Assembly (NCBI GenBank): GCA_021413885.1
Contig: JAIOPM010000038.1
Span: 1-64,000 of the forward strand
Direction: 5' to 3'
DNA from: Planctomycetota bacterium
GTDB taxonomy: Bacteria > Planctomycetota > UBA1135 > GCA-002686595
DNA length: 64,000 nucleotides
Numbering within the stretch: the first letter of the stretch is position 1; each line of letters begins with the position of its first letter. A program made the position numbers and the translations under genes. The notes beneath the pieces are model-generated. The model did no database searches, was not told the origin of the DNA, and was given only the letters and a program-made list of their open reading frames with translations. This document shows, one piece after another, positions 9,364-20,431 of this stretch.

Positions 9364-9807
9364 TCAAGTACGGACGCGTTCGCGCGAACCGTATTCGAAG
9401 ACCTTCAAGCGCATCAACGCGCGACGCAGCGCGGCTTCGGCGCGCAGAGCGTCGATCGCCTGCTCGCCGGTCATCCCCTTGCCTCGTTGAGCCAAGCGTT
9501 CGCGAGCGCGAGCCTCGGCCGCCCGCGCGCGCTTCTCGTCGATGTCGGTCGAAGGCTCGCACGCCTCGGTGACGACGCGCATGACGTTGTCGCGCACGTC
9601 GGCGAAGCCTTCCGACACGAACAGGACCTTCTCGACGCCGTTCGACTTGTAGTGCAACAGCCCGGCGCCGAGCGCCGCGACCATCGGCGCGTGACGCGGC
9701 AACACGCCGAGCGATCCGTCGAGCACGGGAATGCGCACGGACTCCACCGGCTCGTCGAGGACGATCCGGGTCGGCGTGATGACGCGCAGCGTGAGGGTTC
9801 CGGCCAT
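9364..9807 (-). CDS. atpC: ATP synthase F1 epsilon subunit
   Basis: 147 residues. The N-terminal beta-sandwich has the typical TPTRIVLDEPVESVRIPVLDG start and the GVLPRHAPMVAAL motif. A helical, Arg/Ala-rich C-terminal half could act as the regulatory helix hairpin. It is the last ATP synthase gene, 6 bp after atpD and 7 bp before aspS. Confidence 0.95.
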   Translation of the reverse strand: MAGTLTLRVITPTRIVLDEPVESVRIPVLDGSLGVLPRHAPMVAALGAGLLHYKSNGVEKVLFVSEGFADVRDNVMRVVTEACEPSTDIDEKRARAAEARARERLAQRGKGMTGEQAIDALRAEAALRRALMRLKVFEYGSRERVRT

Positions 9808-9813
9808 GGACGA

Positions 9814-11271
<1,458 letters not shown>

Positions 11272-11289
11272 CTACTTCGACTTCGTGCT

Positions 11290-12159
11290 CTAACGCAACG
11301 CCTCGACGCCGCCGACGATGTCGAGCAGCTCCTTGGTGATGTTCTCTTGGCGCTTGCGGTTGTATTGCTTCTTCAACATGCCCTGCATGTCGGTGGCCGC
11401 GTCGGTCGCGTTCTTCATCGACATGCGGCGGCTCGCGTACTCGGAGGTGAGGGCTTCGAGCAACGCGTTGTAGATCCGCGTCTCGAGGTAGCGCGGGACG
11501 AGCTTCTCGAGCAACGTCTCGACGTCCGGCTCGAGGATCACGTCGCCCGCTTGCTTCTTGTCGGTCTTCGCGGCGTCACCGCCGACCGGCAACAGCACGA
11601 CTTGCTTCGGCACGTAGCGCGTCATCGATTCGAACGCGGTGAAGAAGACGCGCACTTCGTCGAAGCGGCCCGACAGGAACGCTTCGCGCAGCGCGCGCGC
11701 GACGAACTTCGCGCCGCGGTAGTCGAGCTTCTCGAGCGGCGGCTCGACGAACAGCCGTTCGACCTCGAGCCCGCGCTTCTGCAGGTACTGGTAGCCCTTC
11801 TTGCCGTAGACGAAGAAGACGGGCTTCTTCGCCGGGTTCGCGGCGAGCCACGTCTCGAGCACGCGGAACATGTTCGAGTTGTACGCGCCGCACAACCCGC
11901 GCTCCGACGTGACGACCAGCACCGCCGTCTGCTTGCCGCGACCGGGTTGGAAGAGCGGTCGTTCGCTCAACCGATCCCCCATCACCGCGGCCATGCGGCC
12001 GAGCAACTGCGCGATCTCCTCCGCGTACGGACGCGAGGCGATCGCGCGATCCTGGAAGCGACGCAACTTCGTCGTCGCGACCATTTCCATGGCGCGCGTG
12101 ATCTGTCGGATCGAGCCGACAGAGCGAATGCGTACGCGTAGATCCCGGATCGAGGCCAA
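11290..12159 (-). CDS. atpG: ATP synthase F1 gamma subunit
   Basis: 289 residues, the central shaft. The N-terminal helix (ASIRDLRVRIRSVGSIRQITRAMEMVATTKLRR) and C-terminal helix (MKNATDAATDMQGMLKKQYNRKRQENITKELLDIVGG) are the conserved coiled-coil rotor parts. The start is TTG at 12159, 3 bp after the atpA stop. No ATG gives a full-length N-terminal helix. Confidence 0.96.
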   Translation of the reverse strand: MASIRDLRVRIRSVGSIRQITRAMEMVATTKLRRFQDRAIASRPYAEEIAQLLGRMAAVMGDRLSERPLFQPGRGKQTAVLVVTSERGLCGAYNSNMFRVLETWLAANPAKKPVFFVYGKKGYQYLQKRGLEVERLFVEPPLEKLDYRGAKFVARALREAFLSGRFDEVRVFFTAFESMTRYVPKQVVLLPVGGDAAKTDKKQAGDVILEPDVETLLEKLVPRYLETRIYNALLEALTSEYASRRMSMKNATDAATDMQGMLKKQYNRKRQENITKELLDIVGGVEALR

Positions 12160-12162
12160 GGG

Positions 12163-13731
12163 TCAGCTCACGAACTGTTTCTTGACGGCCGCGATCGCCT
12201 TGTCGAGGGTCGCCTTGCCGGCATCGGAGAGGTTCTTCGTGTCCAGGATCTCCTTCAGGATCTCCGGGTGCGTGTCCGCGACGTACGAGAGATAGCTCTT
12301 CTCGAATTCACCGAGCTTCTTGGTCGGGAAGTCGTCGAGCGAACCCGAGGTGCCCGCGTAGATCAGCACGATCTGCTTCTCGACGGGGACCGGGACGTAT
12401 TGGCCTTGCTTGAGGAGCTCGACGAGCTTCTCGCCGCGCGTCAGCGCCGCTTGCGTGCCCTTGTCGAGGTCCGAGCCGAACTGCGCGAAGGCTTGGAGCT
12501 CGCGGTACTGCGCGAGGTTGATGCGCAAGCCGCCCGCGATCTTCTTCATCGCCGGGAGCTGCGCCGAGCCGCCGACGCGCGACACCGAGATGCCGACGTT
12601 CACCGCGGGACGGATGCCTGAGTTGAACAAGCTCGACTCGAGGAAGATCTGACCGTCGGTGATCGAGATCACGTTGGTCGGGATGTACGCCGATACGTCG
12701 CCTTCTTGCGTCTCGACGACCGGGAGCGCCGTGAGTGATCCACCGCCGGCCTTGTAGCGCGGGTTCTGCTTGTGCGCGTCGCGCGAAAGCTTCGCCGCGC
12801 GCTCGAGCAAGCGGCTGTGCAGGTTGAACACGTCGCCGGGGAACGCTTCGCGTCCCGGCGGACGGCGCAAGAGCAACATGACTTGGCGATACGCGAGCGC
12901 CTGCTTGTACAAGTCGTCGTACATGATGACGACGTGACGGCCTTCGTCGCGGAAGCGCTCGCCCATCGTGCAGCCGCCGTACGCAGCGAGGTACTGCATC
13001 GAGGCTTCGTCGAACGCGCTCGCCGAGACGACGATCGTGTACGGCATCGCGCCTGCGGCCTCGAGGCGGCGCACGACGTCGACCACCGTCGACTGCTTCT
13101 GCGCCATCGCGACGTAGATGCAGATCACCTGCTCGGGGTTGTTCGGATCGCCGCCGCCGGTGGTCTTCTGGTTGATGATCGTGTCGATCAACAACGCGGT
13201 CTTGCCCGTTTGGCGGTCGCCGATCACGAGCTCGCGTTGACCGCGGCCGATCGGAATCATCGCGTCGATCGCCTTGATGCCGGTTTGCAGCGGCTGCTTG
13301 ACCGGTTCGCGCTCGACGACGTTGGGCGCCGGCTGATCGATCGGCAGGTAGTCCGCGGCGGTGACCGACAACGGGCCCTTGCCGTCGATCGGATCGCCGA
13401 GCGCGTTGACGACGCGACCGAGCAGCGACGGACCGGTCGGCACCGAGATGATGCGACCGGTGCTCTTCACGCGATCGCCTTCCTTGACCTTGGAGGCGTC
13501 GCCGAGGAGCACGCAGCCGACGTTGTCCTCCTCGAGGTTCAACGCGACGCCGCGCACGCCGCCGGTGAACTCCAAGAGCTCGTTCATCATGCAGTCGTCG
13601 AGGCCGTAGACGCGCGCCACGCCGTCGCCGACGGTGAGCACCGTGCCGACGCCTTGGATCTTGGTGTCGCCTCGGTAGTTCTCGATCTCGCGCTTGAGGA
13701 TCGAGGTCACTTCGGCCGGTCGGAGGTCCAT
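12163..13731 (-). CDS. atpA: ATP synthase F1 alpha subunit
   Basis: 522 residues, with the regulatory P-loop [15 protein letters not shown] near residue 170. It also has the alpha signature [17 protein letters not shown] and the [17 protein letters not shown] domain. The N-terminal helix ([17 protein letters not shown]) contacts the delta subunit. Normal length. Confidence 0.98.
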   Translation of the reverse strand: MDLRPAEVTSILKREIENYRGDTKIQGVGTVLTVGDGVARVYGLDDCMMNELLEFTGGVRGVALNLEEDNVGCVLLGDASKVKEGDRVKSTGRIISVPTGPSLLGRVVNALGDPIDGKGPLSVTAADYLPIDQPAPNVVEREPVKQPLQTGIKAIDAMIPIGRGQRELVIGDRQTGKTALLIDTIINQKTTGGGDPNNPEQVICIYVAMAQKQSTVVDVVRRLEAAGAMPYTIVVSASAFDEASMQYLAAYGGCTMGERFRDEGRHVVIMYDDLYKQALAYRQVMLLLRRPPGREAFPGDVFNLHSRLLERAAKLSRDAHKQNPRYKAGGGSLTALPVVETQEGDVSAYIPTNVISITDGQIFLESSLFNSGIRPAVNVGISVSRVGGSAQLPAMKKIAGGLRINLAQYRELQAFAQFGSDLDKGTQAALTRGEKLVELLKQGQYVPVPVEKQIVLIYAGTSGSLDDFPTKKLGEFEKSYLSYVADTHPEILKEILDTKNLSDAGKATLDKAIAAVKKQFVS

Positions 13732-13774
13732 GGATGTTCCCTGACGATTCGAGAGAGGGGTCGTGGAAGAGAGA

Positions 13775-14323
13775 TCAGTTGGAAGAGAGGCGCGCCGCCA
13801 TCAGCTTCGCGCGCAGAGCTTCGAGGCGTCCTTGAGCCGACGCGTCGATCATGCGGTTCTCGACCACGACGCGGGCGCCGGCGATCAACGCCGGCTCGAC
13901 ACGGTTGGTCAGAACGACTTGCTTCTTGAGGTGCGGTCCGAGCGCGGCCGCGAGGTCCGCGAGATCGGACGGAGAAAGCGCACGCGCCGACTCGACCACG
14001 CCTTCGACCGCGCCGCGCTCACGCAGCACGTTGCGGCGGTAGGCCTCGGCGAGTTCGGGCAGGATCGAAAGACGTTGCTTGTCCGCGATCAGGTGCAGGA
14101 AGTTGCGCGTCAGCGGATGGCACACGGCGCCGAGCGAGTCGAGGCGCTTGCGTTTCTCCGCCGGCGCGACGCGCGCGTCGGCGAAGTACTCGCACACGCT
14201 CGCATCCGCGAACTCGACGCCGATGCGTTCGACGTCGCGATCGATCTCGGCGGCGACGTTCTTCTCGCGCGCGAGCTCGAAGAGCGCGATCGCGAAACGA
14301 ACGGTGACGGGGCTGACGTTCAA
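13775..14323 (-). CDS. atpH: ATP synthase F1 delta subunit
   Basis: 182 residues if translation starts at TTG 14323, which is preceded by AGGAG 9 nt upstream and gives the usual delta length. The sequence begins with a [15 protein letters not shown] motif equivalent to the conserved RYA.ALFE.A of OSCP/delta. It continues with [12 protein letters not shown] and ends with the [21 protein letters not shown] segment. Longer in-frame upstream sequence overlaps atpF and is not delta-like. Confidence 0.92.
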   Translation of the reverse strand: MNVSPVTVRFAIALFELAREKNVAAEIDRDVERIGVEFADASVCEYFADARVAPAEKRKRLDSLGAVCHPLTRNFLHLIADKQRLSILPELAEAYRRNVLRERGAVEGVVESARALSPSDLADLAAALGPHLKKQVVLTNRVEPALIAGARVVVENRMIDASAQGRLEALRAKLMAARLSSN

Positions 14324-14354
14324 CTCTCTGGGCTCCTGAGTTTCCGGACCGTCG

Positions 14355-14885
14355 CTACTTCTTGTGTCCGACCATCTCGCGCACCAAGCGGCGATCGTCG
14401 TCGCTGCCGACGTTGCGACCGAGCACGCGACCCGCGGCCTGGAGCGAGAGGTCGACGACCTCTTCGCGGATCGCGGCAATCGCCTTCTCACGTTCGGTCT
14501 GGATCGCCCGACGCGCGGACTCCTCCAGTTCCTTCGCCTTGGTCTCCGCGGCGCCGATGAGCTCGCGCTCGCGGTTTTCGGCGCGCGCGCGCGCGTCCGC
14601 GACCAGCTTCAGCGCTTCGGCCCGAGCTTCCTCGAGCTTCTTCGCGACTTCGGCTTGGGCCCGTTGCGCCTCGCTCGACGCCTTCTCGGCGGCGACGATC
14701 GCCGCTTGCGCGCGGTCGTCGCGGGCCTCGAGCGCCTGCGTGATCGGACCCATCACCATCTTCCAGATCGGCACGAGCGCGACGACGAAGATGACGATGG
14801 TCCAGAACAGGCCGCCACCCGTCGACAGGTCGAGCGGGTTGAAGCCGCCGCCCTCGGACAGGGCAGCGATCGTGGAGAGGTTCAT
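14355..14885 (-). CDS. atpF: ATP synthase F0 b subunit
   Basis: 176 residues. One N-terminal membrane helix (LFWTIVIFVVALVPIWKMV, about residues 27-46) is followed by a long Ala/Glu/Arg-rich coiled coil that forms the peripheral stalk. A single b gene is present, with no b' paralogue next to it, so the stator is probably a homodimer. Confidence 0.94.
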   Translation of the reverse strand: MNLSTIAALSEGGGFNPLDLSTGGGLFWTIVIFVVALVPIWKMVMGPITQALEARDDRAQAAIVAAEKASSEAQRAQAEVAKKLEEARAEALKLVADARARAENRERELIGAAETKAKELEESARRAIQTEREKAIAAIREEVVDLSLQAAGRVLGRNVGSDDDRRLVREMVGHKK

Positions 14886-14958
14886 GACGGACTCCTGGGA
14901 TCGACCGGCCGGAAGAGCAGCGCTCTCCCGGCGTGGACGACCGAACGCGGATGGGGTG

Positions 14959-15195
14959 CTACTTGATGAACAGCATCAGCAGACCGATCAGCACGGCGAA
15001 GAAGCCGATGCCTTCGATCAGCGCGGCCATGATGATCGAGAAGCCGCGGATCTCGCCCGCCGCTTCCGGTTGACGCGCGATCGCTTCGGCCGCCGAGCCG
15101 CCGATGCGGCCGATGCCGAGACCGGCTCCGATGACGGCGAGTCCAGCGCCGATGCCGGCGCCCATGCGGGCCAGTTCTGTTCCTTCTGCAATCAT
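14959..15195 (-). CDS. atpE: ATP synthase F0 c subunit
   Basis: 78 residues with two membrane helices joined by the conserved polar loop ARQPEAAGEIR. The ion-binding Glu lies in helix 2 within ALIEGIGFFA. The residues after the Glu are Gly-Ile-Gly, not the Ser/Thr of Na+-binding c rings, so this looks proton-type. The glycine-rich helix 1 (GAGIGAGLAVIGAGLGIGRIGG) matches the usual helix packing. Confidence 0.96.
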   Translation of the reverse strand: MIAEGTELARMGAGIGAGLAVIGAGLGIGRIGGSAAEAIARQPEAAGEIRGFSIIMAALIEGIGFFAVLIGLLMLFIK

Positions 15196-15281
15196 GGGAT
15201 TCGATTCTCCTTACGAGGTGTTGGTGAGTTGGGTCGGGGCTCGAGCCCGCGACTGGACTTAGTGAATGAAGTCGGGCTCGC

Positions 15282-16262
15282 TCAGTGGTCCGGATGGAAC
15301 GAGGCCTGGATGAACATGATCGAGAGCATCGTGAACACGTACGCCTGCAAGAGCGCGACGAAGCTCTCGATGATCATGATGAAGACGGCGAAGCCGACGA
15401 TCAGCGGCGACGTCGCGTAGGTCGCGAGCGCCGAGGTTCCGTGGGCCATGAAGAACAGGAGGCCCATGAACGACAGGACCACCATGTGGCCGCCGGTCAT
15501 GTTCGCGAAGAGACGCACGGTCAACGCGAACGGCTTGACGATCAGGCCGAGCAGCTCGAGCGGGATCATCAGCGGCAACAGCGCGAGCGGCACCGGCGGA
15601 ACGAGGTGCTTCCAGAAGCCGACGGGGCCCTGAACGATCATCCCGCCGACGACCATCATCACCAGCGTCGTGATCGCGAGACCGGCGGTGACGAAGATGC
15701 TCGCGGTCGCGGTCGCCGCGCCCGGCACGAGGCCGAGCACGTTCATGAACGTGATGAAGAAGAACAGTGTGAGGAAATACGGCAGCAGCTTCTTGCCGGA
15801 CGCCTTCCCCATCGTCGGGTACACCATCTCGTCGCGCACCCAGAGCGCGAAGCCCGCGAAAAGCTTCGAGAGGTAGTCGCCGCGGCCGGTGCGCAGGTGA
15901 TTCGGCACCCCGGAGAAGCAGACGAAGATCAAGAGCACCGCGCACAGCTGGAAGAGCTGGAGGTTGGTGAAGACGAACTGCGTGCCGGCTTCGTCGGGGT
16001 TCGCGTCGAAGACCGCGGGCGCCCAGTTGGCCGGAACCTGGAACAGGTAGTGCGGAGCGGCGTGCTCACCCTCGATCGCAGCCTCGGCCCCATGGGCTTC
16101 GGACGCTTCGTGCGCCTCGGGCTTGACGAGCGGCGCGGGCACCAAGTGCGAGTACAGCGCGATGAACGGATCGTCGACCGGATGGTGCGGCGTGAAGTGC
16201 GCGCTGAGGAAGCAGGTGCCGACGATCAACGCGACGGCAAGGAGGGGCCGCAACAGGCTCAC
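15282..16262 (-). CDS. atpB: ATP synthase F0 a subunit
   Basis: 326 residues from GTG at 16262, which overlaps the stop of the preceding gene as GTGA. The key Arg lies in PFALTVRLFANMTGGH, and the C-terminal IMIIESFVALLQAYVFTML helix carries the partner residues. The N-terminal part holds a periplasmic segment rich in His, Ala and Glu (about residues 45-70) that is not conserved in the family. Sequence upstream of the GTG lies inside the AtpI-like gene in another frame. Confidence 0.94.
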   Translation of the reverse strand: MSLLRPLLAVALIVGTCFLSAHFTPHHPVDDPFIALYSHLVPAPLVKPEAHEASEAHGAEAAIEGEHAAPHYLFQVPANWAPAVFDANPDEAGTQFVFTNLQLFQLCAVLLIFVCFSGVPNHLRTGRGDYLSKLFAGFALWVRDEMVYPTMGKASGKKLLPYFLTLFFFITFMNVLGLVPGAATATASIFVTAGLAITTLVMMVVGGMIVQGPVGFWKHLVPPVPLALLPLMIPLELLGLIVKPFALTVRLFANMTGGHMVVLSFMGLLFFMAHGTSALATYATSPLIVGFAVFIMIIESFVALLQAYVFTMLSIMFIQASFHPDH

Positions 16263-16678
16263 GAAAGCGTTCCTCGTTGGAAGGCGACCTGATTCGCGCG
16301 GTTCGTCAGGGCCCTGGCCTGGACGAGACGCATGAGCTCGAATGTCGTGCACGGCAACAGCACGAGCACCGCCGCCGCGAACGCGACCGTGAACGCGCGC
16401 CATTCGACCGCGTCGGCGAGCGGCGCGATGAAGCGCACGGCCGCGGCCGCCGCGAGCAACGCGCAGATCTTCGCGAGGAAGCCGCCCGCGACGACGTGCA
16501 CCACGTAGATCGGCTTGGCGACGACGATGCGCTTCTGGATCCCGCCGAGCCCGAGCGCGACCCCCGCTCCCGCCGCGAAGCCCGCGACGATGCCGACGCC
16601 CACGGGACCGCCCACGAAGAGACCCAACGCGACGGCGGCGACGCAGCCGACGAGGGTGACTTGGGTGGACAGCGACAT
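16259..16678 (-). CDS. AtpI/AtpR-like small membrane protein of the ATP synthase operon
   Basis: 139 residues with about four hydrophobic segments: residues 5-20, 22-44, 55-85 and 100-118. Position and topology match the AtpI / ATP synthase protein I group, which helps c-ring assembly or Mg2+ handling. Sequence similarity is weak and no diagnostic motif is visible. The ATG at 16678 overlaps the end of atpZ and its stop overlaps the atpB GTG, so it is firmly within the operon. Confidence 0.7.
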   Translation of the reverse strand: MSLSTQVTLVGCVAAVALGLFVGGPVGVGIVAGFAAGAGVALGLGGIQKRIVVAKPIYVVHVVAGGFLAKICALLAAAAAVRFIAPLADAVEWRAFTVAFAAAVLVLLPCTTFELMRLVQARALTNRANQVAFQRGTLS

Positions 16679-16692
16679 GGATGCGGACGGTT

Positions 16693-16941
16693 TCACTCGC
16701 TTGCGCGAGGGGGCTTCGAACTGGGCACGGCCCGGACGAGGTTGACGAACCCCGCGACGGACCCGAGGACGGCGCCGACCACCAAGCACCAAGGCGTCGT
16801 CCCCCATTTCACGTCGAGCCACCAACCGATGCCGGTCAGCAGTGCGACGGTCAACGCGTACTGGATCCCCAACCCGGCGTAGCGTCCGAAGTTGACCGTG
16901 GTTCCGCGACCGGCCGGCTCTCGAGGATCACTCGACTGCAT
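16693..16941 (-). CDS. atpZ: AtpZ/AtpI-family F0F1 assembly protein
   Basis: 82 residues, first gene of the ATP synthase operon. Two predicted membrane helices (YAGLGIQYALTVALLTGIGWWLD, WCLVVGAVLGSVAGFVNLV) match the short AtpZ family (F0F1-ATPase subunit, putative), with the typical G..W.LD..WGTTPW linker. The family is thought to form a small channel or assembly factor with AtpI. Confidence 0.85.
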   Translation of the reverse strand: MQSSDPREPAGRGTTVNFGRYAGLGIQYALTVALLTGIGWWLDVKWGTTPWCLVVGAVLGSVAGFVNLVRAVPSSKPPRASE

Positions 16942-17310
16942 GGCGCGATGGGAACGGGCGGCTGTCGGTCGCGTCGGCCTGGGGGAGGCTCCGTGGATCG
17001 AGGGTCGATCGCACGGAACGCTTGGGGGGCAGCGAAGCGGGGAACGAAGCGTTGGAACGAGTTGTTCGGATGAGGCGAACCCGTGCTCACGCGTCTCGCG
17101 CGCGAGTCCGGCTTCACTTCAAGGGCGGCCAATGTAGGGACGAGTTCTCGGCCGTCAACCTCGAGCGCTCGAAAACGGCGGCGGCGCGAGGGCTCCCCGC
17201 GCGCGATTGCCCGATCTCGCGGAGAGCGTTACGCTGCCTGTCTTTTGCCGACCGCGTCCGTTTCGCGCGGCCCCTCCTTCTTCTTCGCACTCCTCACCCG
17301 AATACACGCC
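16942..17310. promoter_or_regulatory. Divergent intergenic region between atpZ and ndk
   Basis: 369 bp without a convincing gene. It must contain the start signals of the minus-strand ATP synthase operon and of plus-strand ndk. I see a 12-bp palindrome (CTCGCGCGCGAG, 17095-17106) but no clear -35/-10 pair. Open frames here are short GC-rich artefacts. Confidence 0.5.
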
Positions 17311-17781
17311 GTGGAACGCACCCTCGTCCTGCTCAAGCCCGACGCCCTCCAACGCGGACTCGTCGGCCGCATCCTCGCCCGCTTCGAGGAGAAGGGGCTC
17401 AAGCTCGTCGGCCTGAAGCTGCGCCAGTTTCCGCGCGCGACGCTCGAAGCCCACTACGTCGTTCACAAGGAGCGGCCGTTCTATCCGAAGCTCGTGCAGT
17501 ACATGACCTCGGGTCCGGTCGTCGCGTTGGTGATCGAAGGCAAGGAGTCGATCGACGTCGTGCGCAAGCTCGTCGGGAAGACCAACTCGCGCCAAGCCGA
17601 ACCCGGCACGATCCGCGGCGACTTCGGCATGTCGTTCTCGAACAATCTCGTGCACGCGTCGGATTCCGCGGAGTCGGCGAAGCACGAACTCGCGCTCTTC
17701 TTCCCCGACGCGAACGAAGTCGTCGAGTGGACGCCGTCGACGCTCGGCTGGCTCTACAACGTCGAGGAAGAACTGCGCTGA
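17311..17781 (+). CDS. ndk: Nucleoside-diphosphate kinase
   Basis: 156 residues from GTG 17311, transferring gamma-phosphate between nucleotides. It begins ERTLVLLKPDALQRGLVGRI, the family hallmark. The phospho-accepting His115 lies in NNLVHASDSAESA, the NxxHxSDS signature. The protein is slightly longer than the usual 140-150 residues because of a short C-terminal tail (TLGWLYNVEEELR). Its TGA overlaps the CTG proposed as the rqcH start. Confidence 0.96.
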   Translation: MERTLVLLKPDALQRGLVGRILARFEEKGLKLVGLKLRQFPRATLEAHYVVHKERPFYPKLVQYMTSGPVVALVIEGKESIDVVRKLVGKTNSRQAEPGTIRGDFGMSFSNNLVHASDSAESAKHELALFFPDANEVVEWTPSTLGWLYNVEEELR

Positions 17782-19304
17782 GCCTCTCGGCGCGACACGT
17801 CGCGGAACTCGCCGCCGAACTCGCGCCGCTGCTCGAAGGCGCGGAGCTTGCGGACGTCCATCCGCTCCCGCCCCACGACTTCCTGTTGGTGTTCGCTCCG
17901 CGCGGCGTCGACTTCGTGCGCCGCGTGCGCGCGAGTCTGCATCCCGACGCGTCGCGTCTGCACTTGCAGCACGAGCGCGTCGAGCTGCACGAAGGTTCGG
18001 TCGGGCCGTTCTTCCGCGGACTCGTCGACGAGTTGCGCGGCGCGAAGCTCGCGCGGCTCGGTCAAGTGCGCGGCGACCGCGTGCTGCGCTTCGATTTCGT
18101 CGACACGCCGTCGGGCCGCGCGCGAGCGCTGGTCCTCGAGCTCTTCGGCCGACGTTCGAACGCGTACGTCGTCGACGGCGACGACAAGATCCTCGCGCTC
18201 GCGGTGCCGCCGCCCGCCGACAAGAAGGATCCGCGCAGCGCCGTCGGCCTGACGTGGTCGCCGCCGACTTCGCGCGCGGGCGCCGAGCCCGGGCCCGAAC
18301 TCGCCGCGAGCTTGCCCGAACCGCCTGCGCCGCCGCGCGGCACGACCGAAGCGCCGCTCTCGTGGCGCGTCGAACATGCGCTCGCGTCGACCGCCGATTC
18401 CGCGGATCACGAACGCTTCGCGCGCGAGCTCACGGGACGCGTGCAACGCAAACTCGAACGCGCGCGAGCGCTCGAACACGGTCTCGTCGAACGCGCGCGC
18501 GCCGGCGACGAAGCCGAGCGCGTGCGCCAGGACGGCGAGCTCGTGAAGGCCAATCTGTCGCTCGTCACACGCGGCGCGACGCGCATCGAGGTCGACGACC
18601 TCTTCGATCCCGCGGGCGCGAAGCGCGTGCTCGCGCTCGATCCGAAGAAGCGACCGATGGAGAACGCGGAGGCGTACTTCGAGCGCTCTCGCAAACTCGT
18701 GCGCGCGAGAGAGACGGTCGGTGAGGAACTCGAGCGAACGCGCGAGAAGATTCGTGCGCTCGAAGAACTGCTCGCGCGCGCCGCCGACGCCGCCGCCGAT
18801 CCGCGCGAGACCGAGGCTCGCGCGATCGAGGCCGGCTTGCTCGACGCGCGCCAAGAACCCGACGCGCGCCGCCGCGAGAAGCACAAGCCCGAACCGCGCA
18901 AGCCGTATCGCTCGTACCGCGGCTGCAAGGGCAGCGAGATCCGCGTCGGTCGCAACGCCGCCGACAACGACGACCTGACGTTCCATTACGCGCGCGGCAA
19001 CGACGTGTGGCTCCACACCGCGGACACTCCGGGGAGTCACGTCGTGCTCGTGCTCGCCGGCCGACCGGAGCCCGATCCGGAGGAGCTCGTCGACGCCGCG
19101 CACCTCGCCGCGCACTTCTCGCCGCTCGAACAAGCCGCGCGCGTCCGCGTCCACGTCGCGCGCCGCAAGGAAGTCCACAAACCGCGCGGCACCAAGCCCG
19201 GTCTCGTGCACCTCTCCGGCGGGAAGATCCTCGATCTGCGCGTGCAACAAGAACGGACCAAGCGGTTACTGGAGACCGCCCGCACGCCCCCGCCCGCGAC
19301 GTAG
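17778..19304 (+). CDS. rqcH: RqcH/NFACT-family ribosome quality-control protein
   Basis: 508 residues. The bacterial Rqc2/NEMF homologue binds split 50S subunits and adds C-terminal alanine tails to stalled peptides. The NFACT-N domain begins SLSARHVAELAAELAPLLEG. It keeps the adjacent Asp-Arg (D100-R101 in GDRVLRFDF) equivalent to the pair needed for tailing in Bacillus. A long coiled coil (residues about 270-360) and the NFACT-R domain (SYRGCKGSEIRVGRNAADNDDLTFH...DVWLHT) follow. No ATG, GTG or TTG gives the proper N-terminus. The best start is CTG at 17778, overlapping the ndk stop (CTGA), with GAGGAAG a few bases upstream. Confidence 0.88.
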   Translation: MSLSARHVAELAAELAPLLEGAELADVHPLPPHDFLLVFAPRGVDFVRRVRASLHPDASRLHLQHERVELHEGSVGPFFRGLVDELRGAKLARLGQVRGDRVLRFDFVDTPSGRARALVLELFGRRSNAYVVDGDDKILALAVPPPADKKDPRSAVGLTWSPPTSRAGAEPGPELAASLPEPPAPPRGTTEAPLSWRVEHALASTADSADHERFARELTGRVQRKLERARALEHGLVERARAGDEAERVRQDGELVKANLSLVTRGATRIEVDDLFDPAGAKRVLALDPKKRPMENAEAYFERSRKLVRARETVGEELERTREKIRALEELLARAADAAADPRETEARAIEAGLLDARQEPDARRREKHKPEPRKPYRSYRGCKGSEIRVGRNAADNDDLTFHYARGNDVWLHTADTPGSHVVLVLAGRPEPDPEELVDAAHLAAHFSPLEQAARVRVHVARRKEVHKPRGTKPGLVHLSGGKILDLRVQQERTKRLLETARTPPPAT

Positions 19305-19353
19305 CTCCGTGCTATCGTCTGCGCTCCGTCGAAGCCCCTTTCGAACGTCGACC

Positions 19354-20352
19354 ATGCCGCGACTCTCCTCCGCACTGTTCGTCCTCGCTCTCGCGTTCCC
19401 GGTCGCGTGCTCGTCCGACGGGCCGAAGAAAGTCGACCCGGTGAAGCAGCTCGACCTGCACCGGGAGCTCGCGTTGCGCTTCTACGATCTCGACGATCTC
19501 AACCGCGCCGAAGACCAGGCGGTGAAGGGCCTCGAGCTCGAACCCCAGGACGTGCAACTGCGTCTGTTGCTCGGCTGGATCTGCCAACGTCGCGGGTCGT
19601 CGAAGGACGTCTTCGCCGCGGAGAAGATCTTCCGCGAGCTCGAGTCCGCCGGCGACTACCGCGCGATGCTCGGCCTCGGCGTGTCGCTCGAACGCAAGGG
19701 CATGCTGTACGACGAAGCCGCCGACGGCGTCGGTTCCGGCGCGCGCGTCACCAACGCTGACGATCCAAAGGCGCGCGTCGTCGAGCTGCGGAAGCTCGCG
19801 CAGGACGCGTGGACCGAAGCCGAACAGTGCTACCGCAAAGTCCTCGAGAAGAAGGACGGCGAAGCCCAGGCGATCAACGGCCTCTCGCGCGTCGCTTCGT
19901 TGCAGCGACGTTGGGAGGACAGCTTGCAGTGGAATCGCAAACTGCTCGCGCAGTGCGAGAGCGAACTGAAGGTGTGGACTCTGCAACTCGCGCGGCCCGA
20001 TCTGTCGGCGCAAGAAGAACGACGGCTGCGCGATCTGCGCGCGGGGACGGAAAAATTGGTGCTCGCGGCGTCGCAGGACGCGGCGGCGCTCTTCCAGAAA
20101 CTCGAGCGGCGCGAGGAAGCGCTCGCGGCTCTCGATCAAGCGTTGATCTACGCGCCCGATCTGCCGGAGGTGCACAGCCGCCGCGGGCAGTTGCTCGTCG
20201 AACTCGGCCGCTACGACGAAGCGATCCCGAGCCTCGAGAAGTTCCTCAAGCTCTCGCCGCTCGAGTTCGAGCACAAGGACGTGCAACGCGCGTACGAACT
20301 GCTCGCGGTGTGCAAGCGCGGCGCGGCCGCCGCGACGCCGACGAAGCCGTAG
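19354..20352 (+). CDS. TPR-repeat lipoprotein
   Basis: 332 residues from ATG 19354. A signal peptide with a lipobox-like end (LALAFPVACSSDG) suggests an outer- or inner-membrane lipoprotein. The remainder is helical with TPR-like repeats at about residues 40-95, 165-215 and 240-310 (for example EALAALDQALIYAPDLPEVHSRRGQLLVELGRYDEAI). TPR proteins act as scaffolds and no partner can be named. It lies 50 bp after rqcH and before a bidirectional terminator. Confidence 0.8.
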   Translation: MPRLSSALFVLALAFPVACSSDGPKKVDPVKQLDLHRELALRFYDLDDLNRAEDQAVKGLELEPQDVQLRLLLGWICQRRGSSKDVFAAEKIFRELESAGDYRAMLGLGVSLERKGMLYDEAADGVGSGARVTNADDPKARVVELRKLAQDAWTEAEQCYRKVLEKKDGEAQAINGLSRVASLQRRWEDSLQWNRKLLAQCESELKVWTLQLARPDLSAQEERRLRDLRAGTEKLVLAASQDAAALFQKLERREEALAALDQALIYAPDLPEVHSRRGQLLVELGRYDEAIPSLEKFLKLSPLEFEHKDVQRAYELLAVCKRGAAAATPTKP

Positions 20353-20369
20353 CTCTCCGGCAAGAACAC

Positions 20370-20411
20370 CCGCGCGGCGCGCTCCACCACTTCTTGGGGC
20401 GCGCCGCGCGG
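20370..20411. terminator. Bidirectional terminator hairpin
   Basis: A 13-bp perfect GC-rich stem (20370-20382 with 20399-20411) extends inward by three more pairs to leave a 10-nt loop. It is followed by TTTCGTT on the plus strand and by GTGTTCTT on the minus strand. It lies between the convergent TPR lipoprotein and PDZ genes. Confidence 0.8.
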
Positions 20412-20431
20412 TTTCGTTCCGGTCGCTTCTG

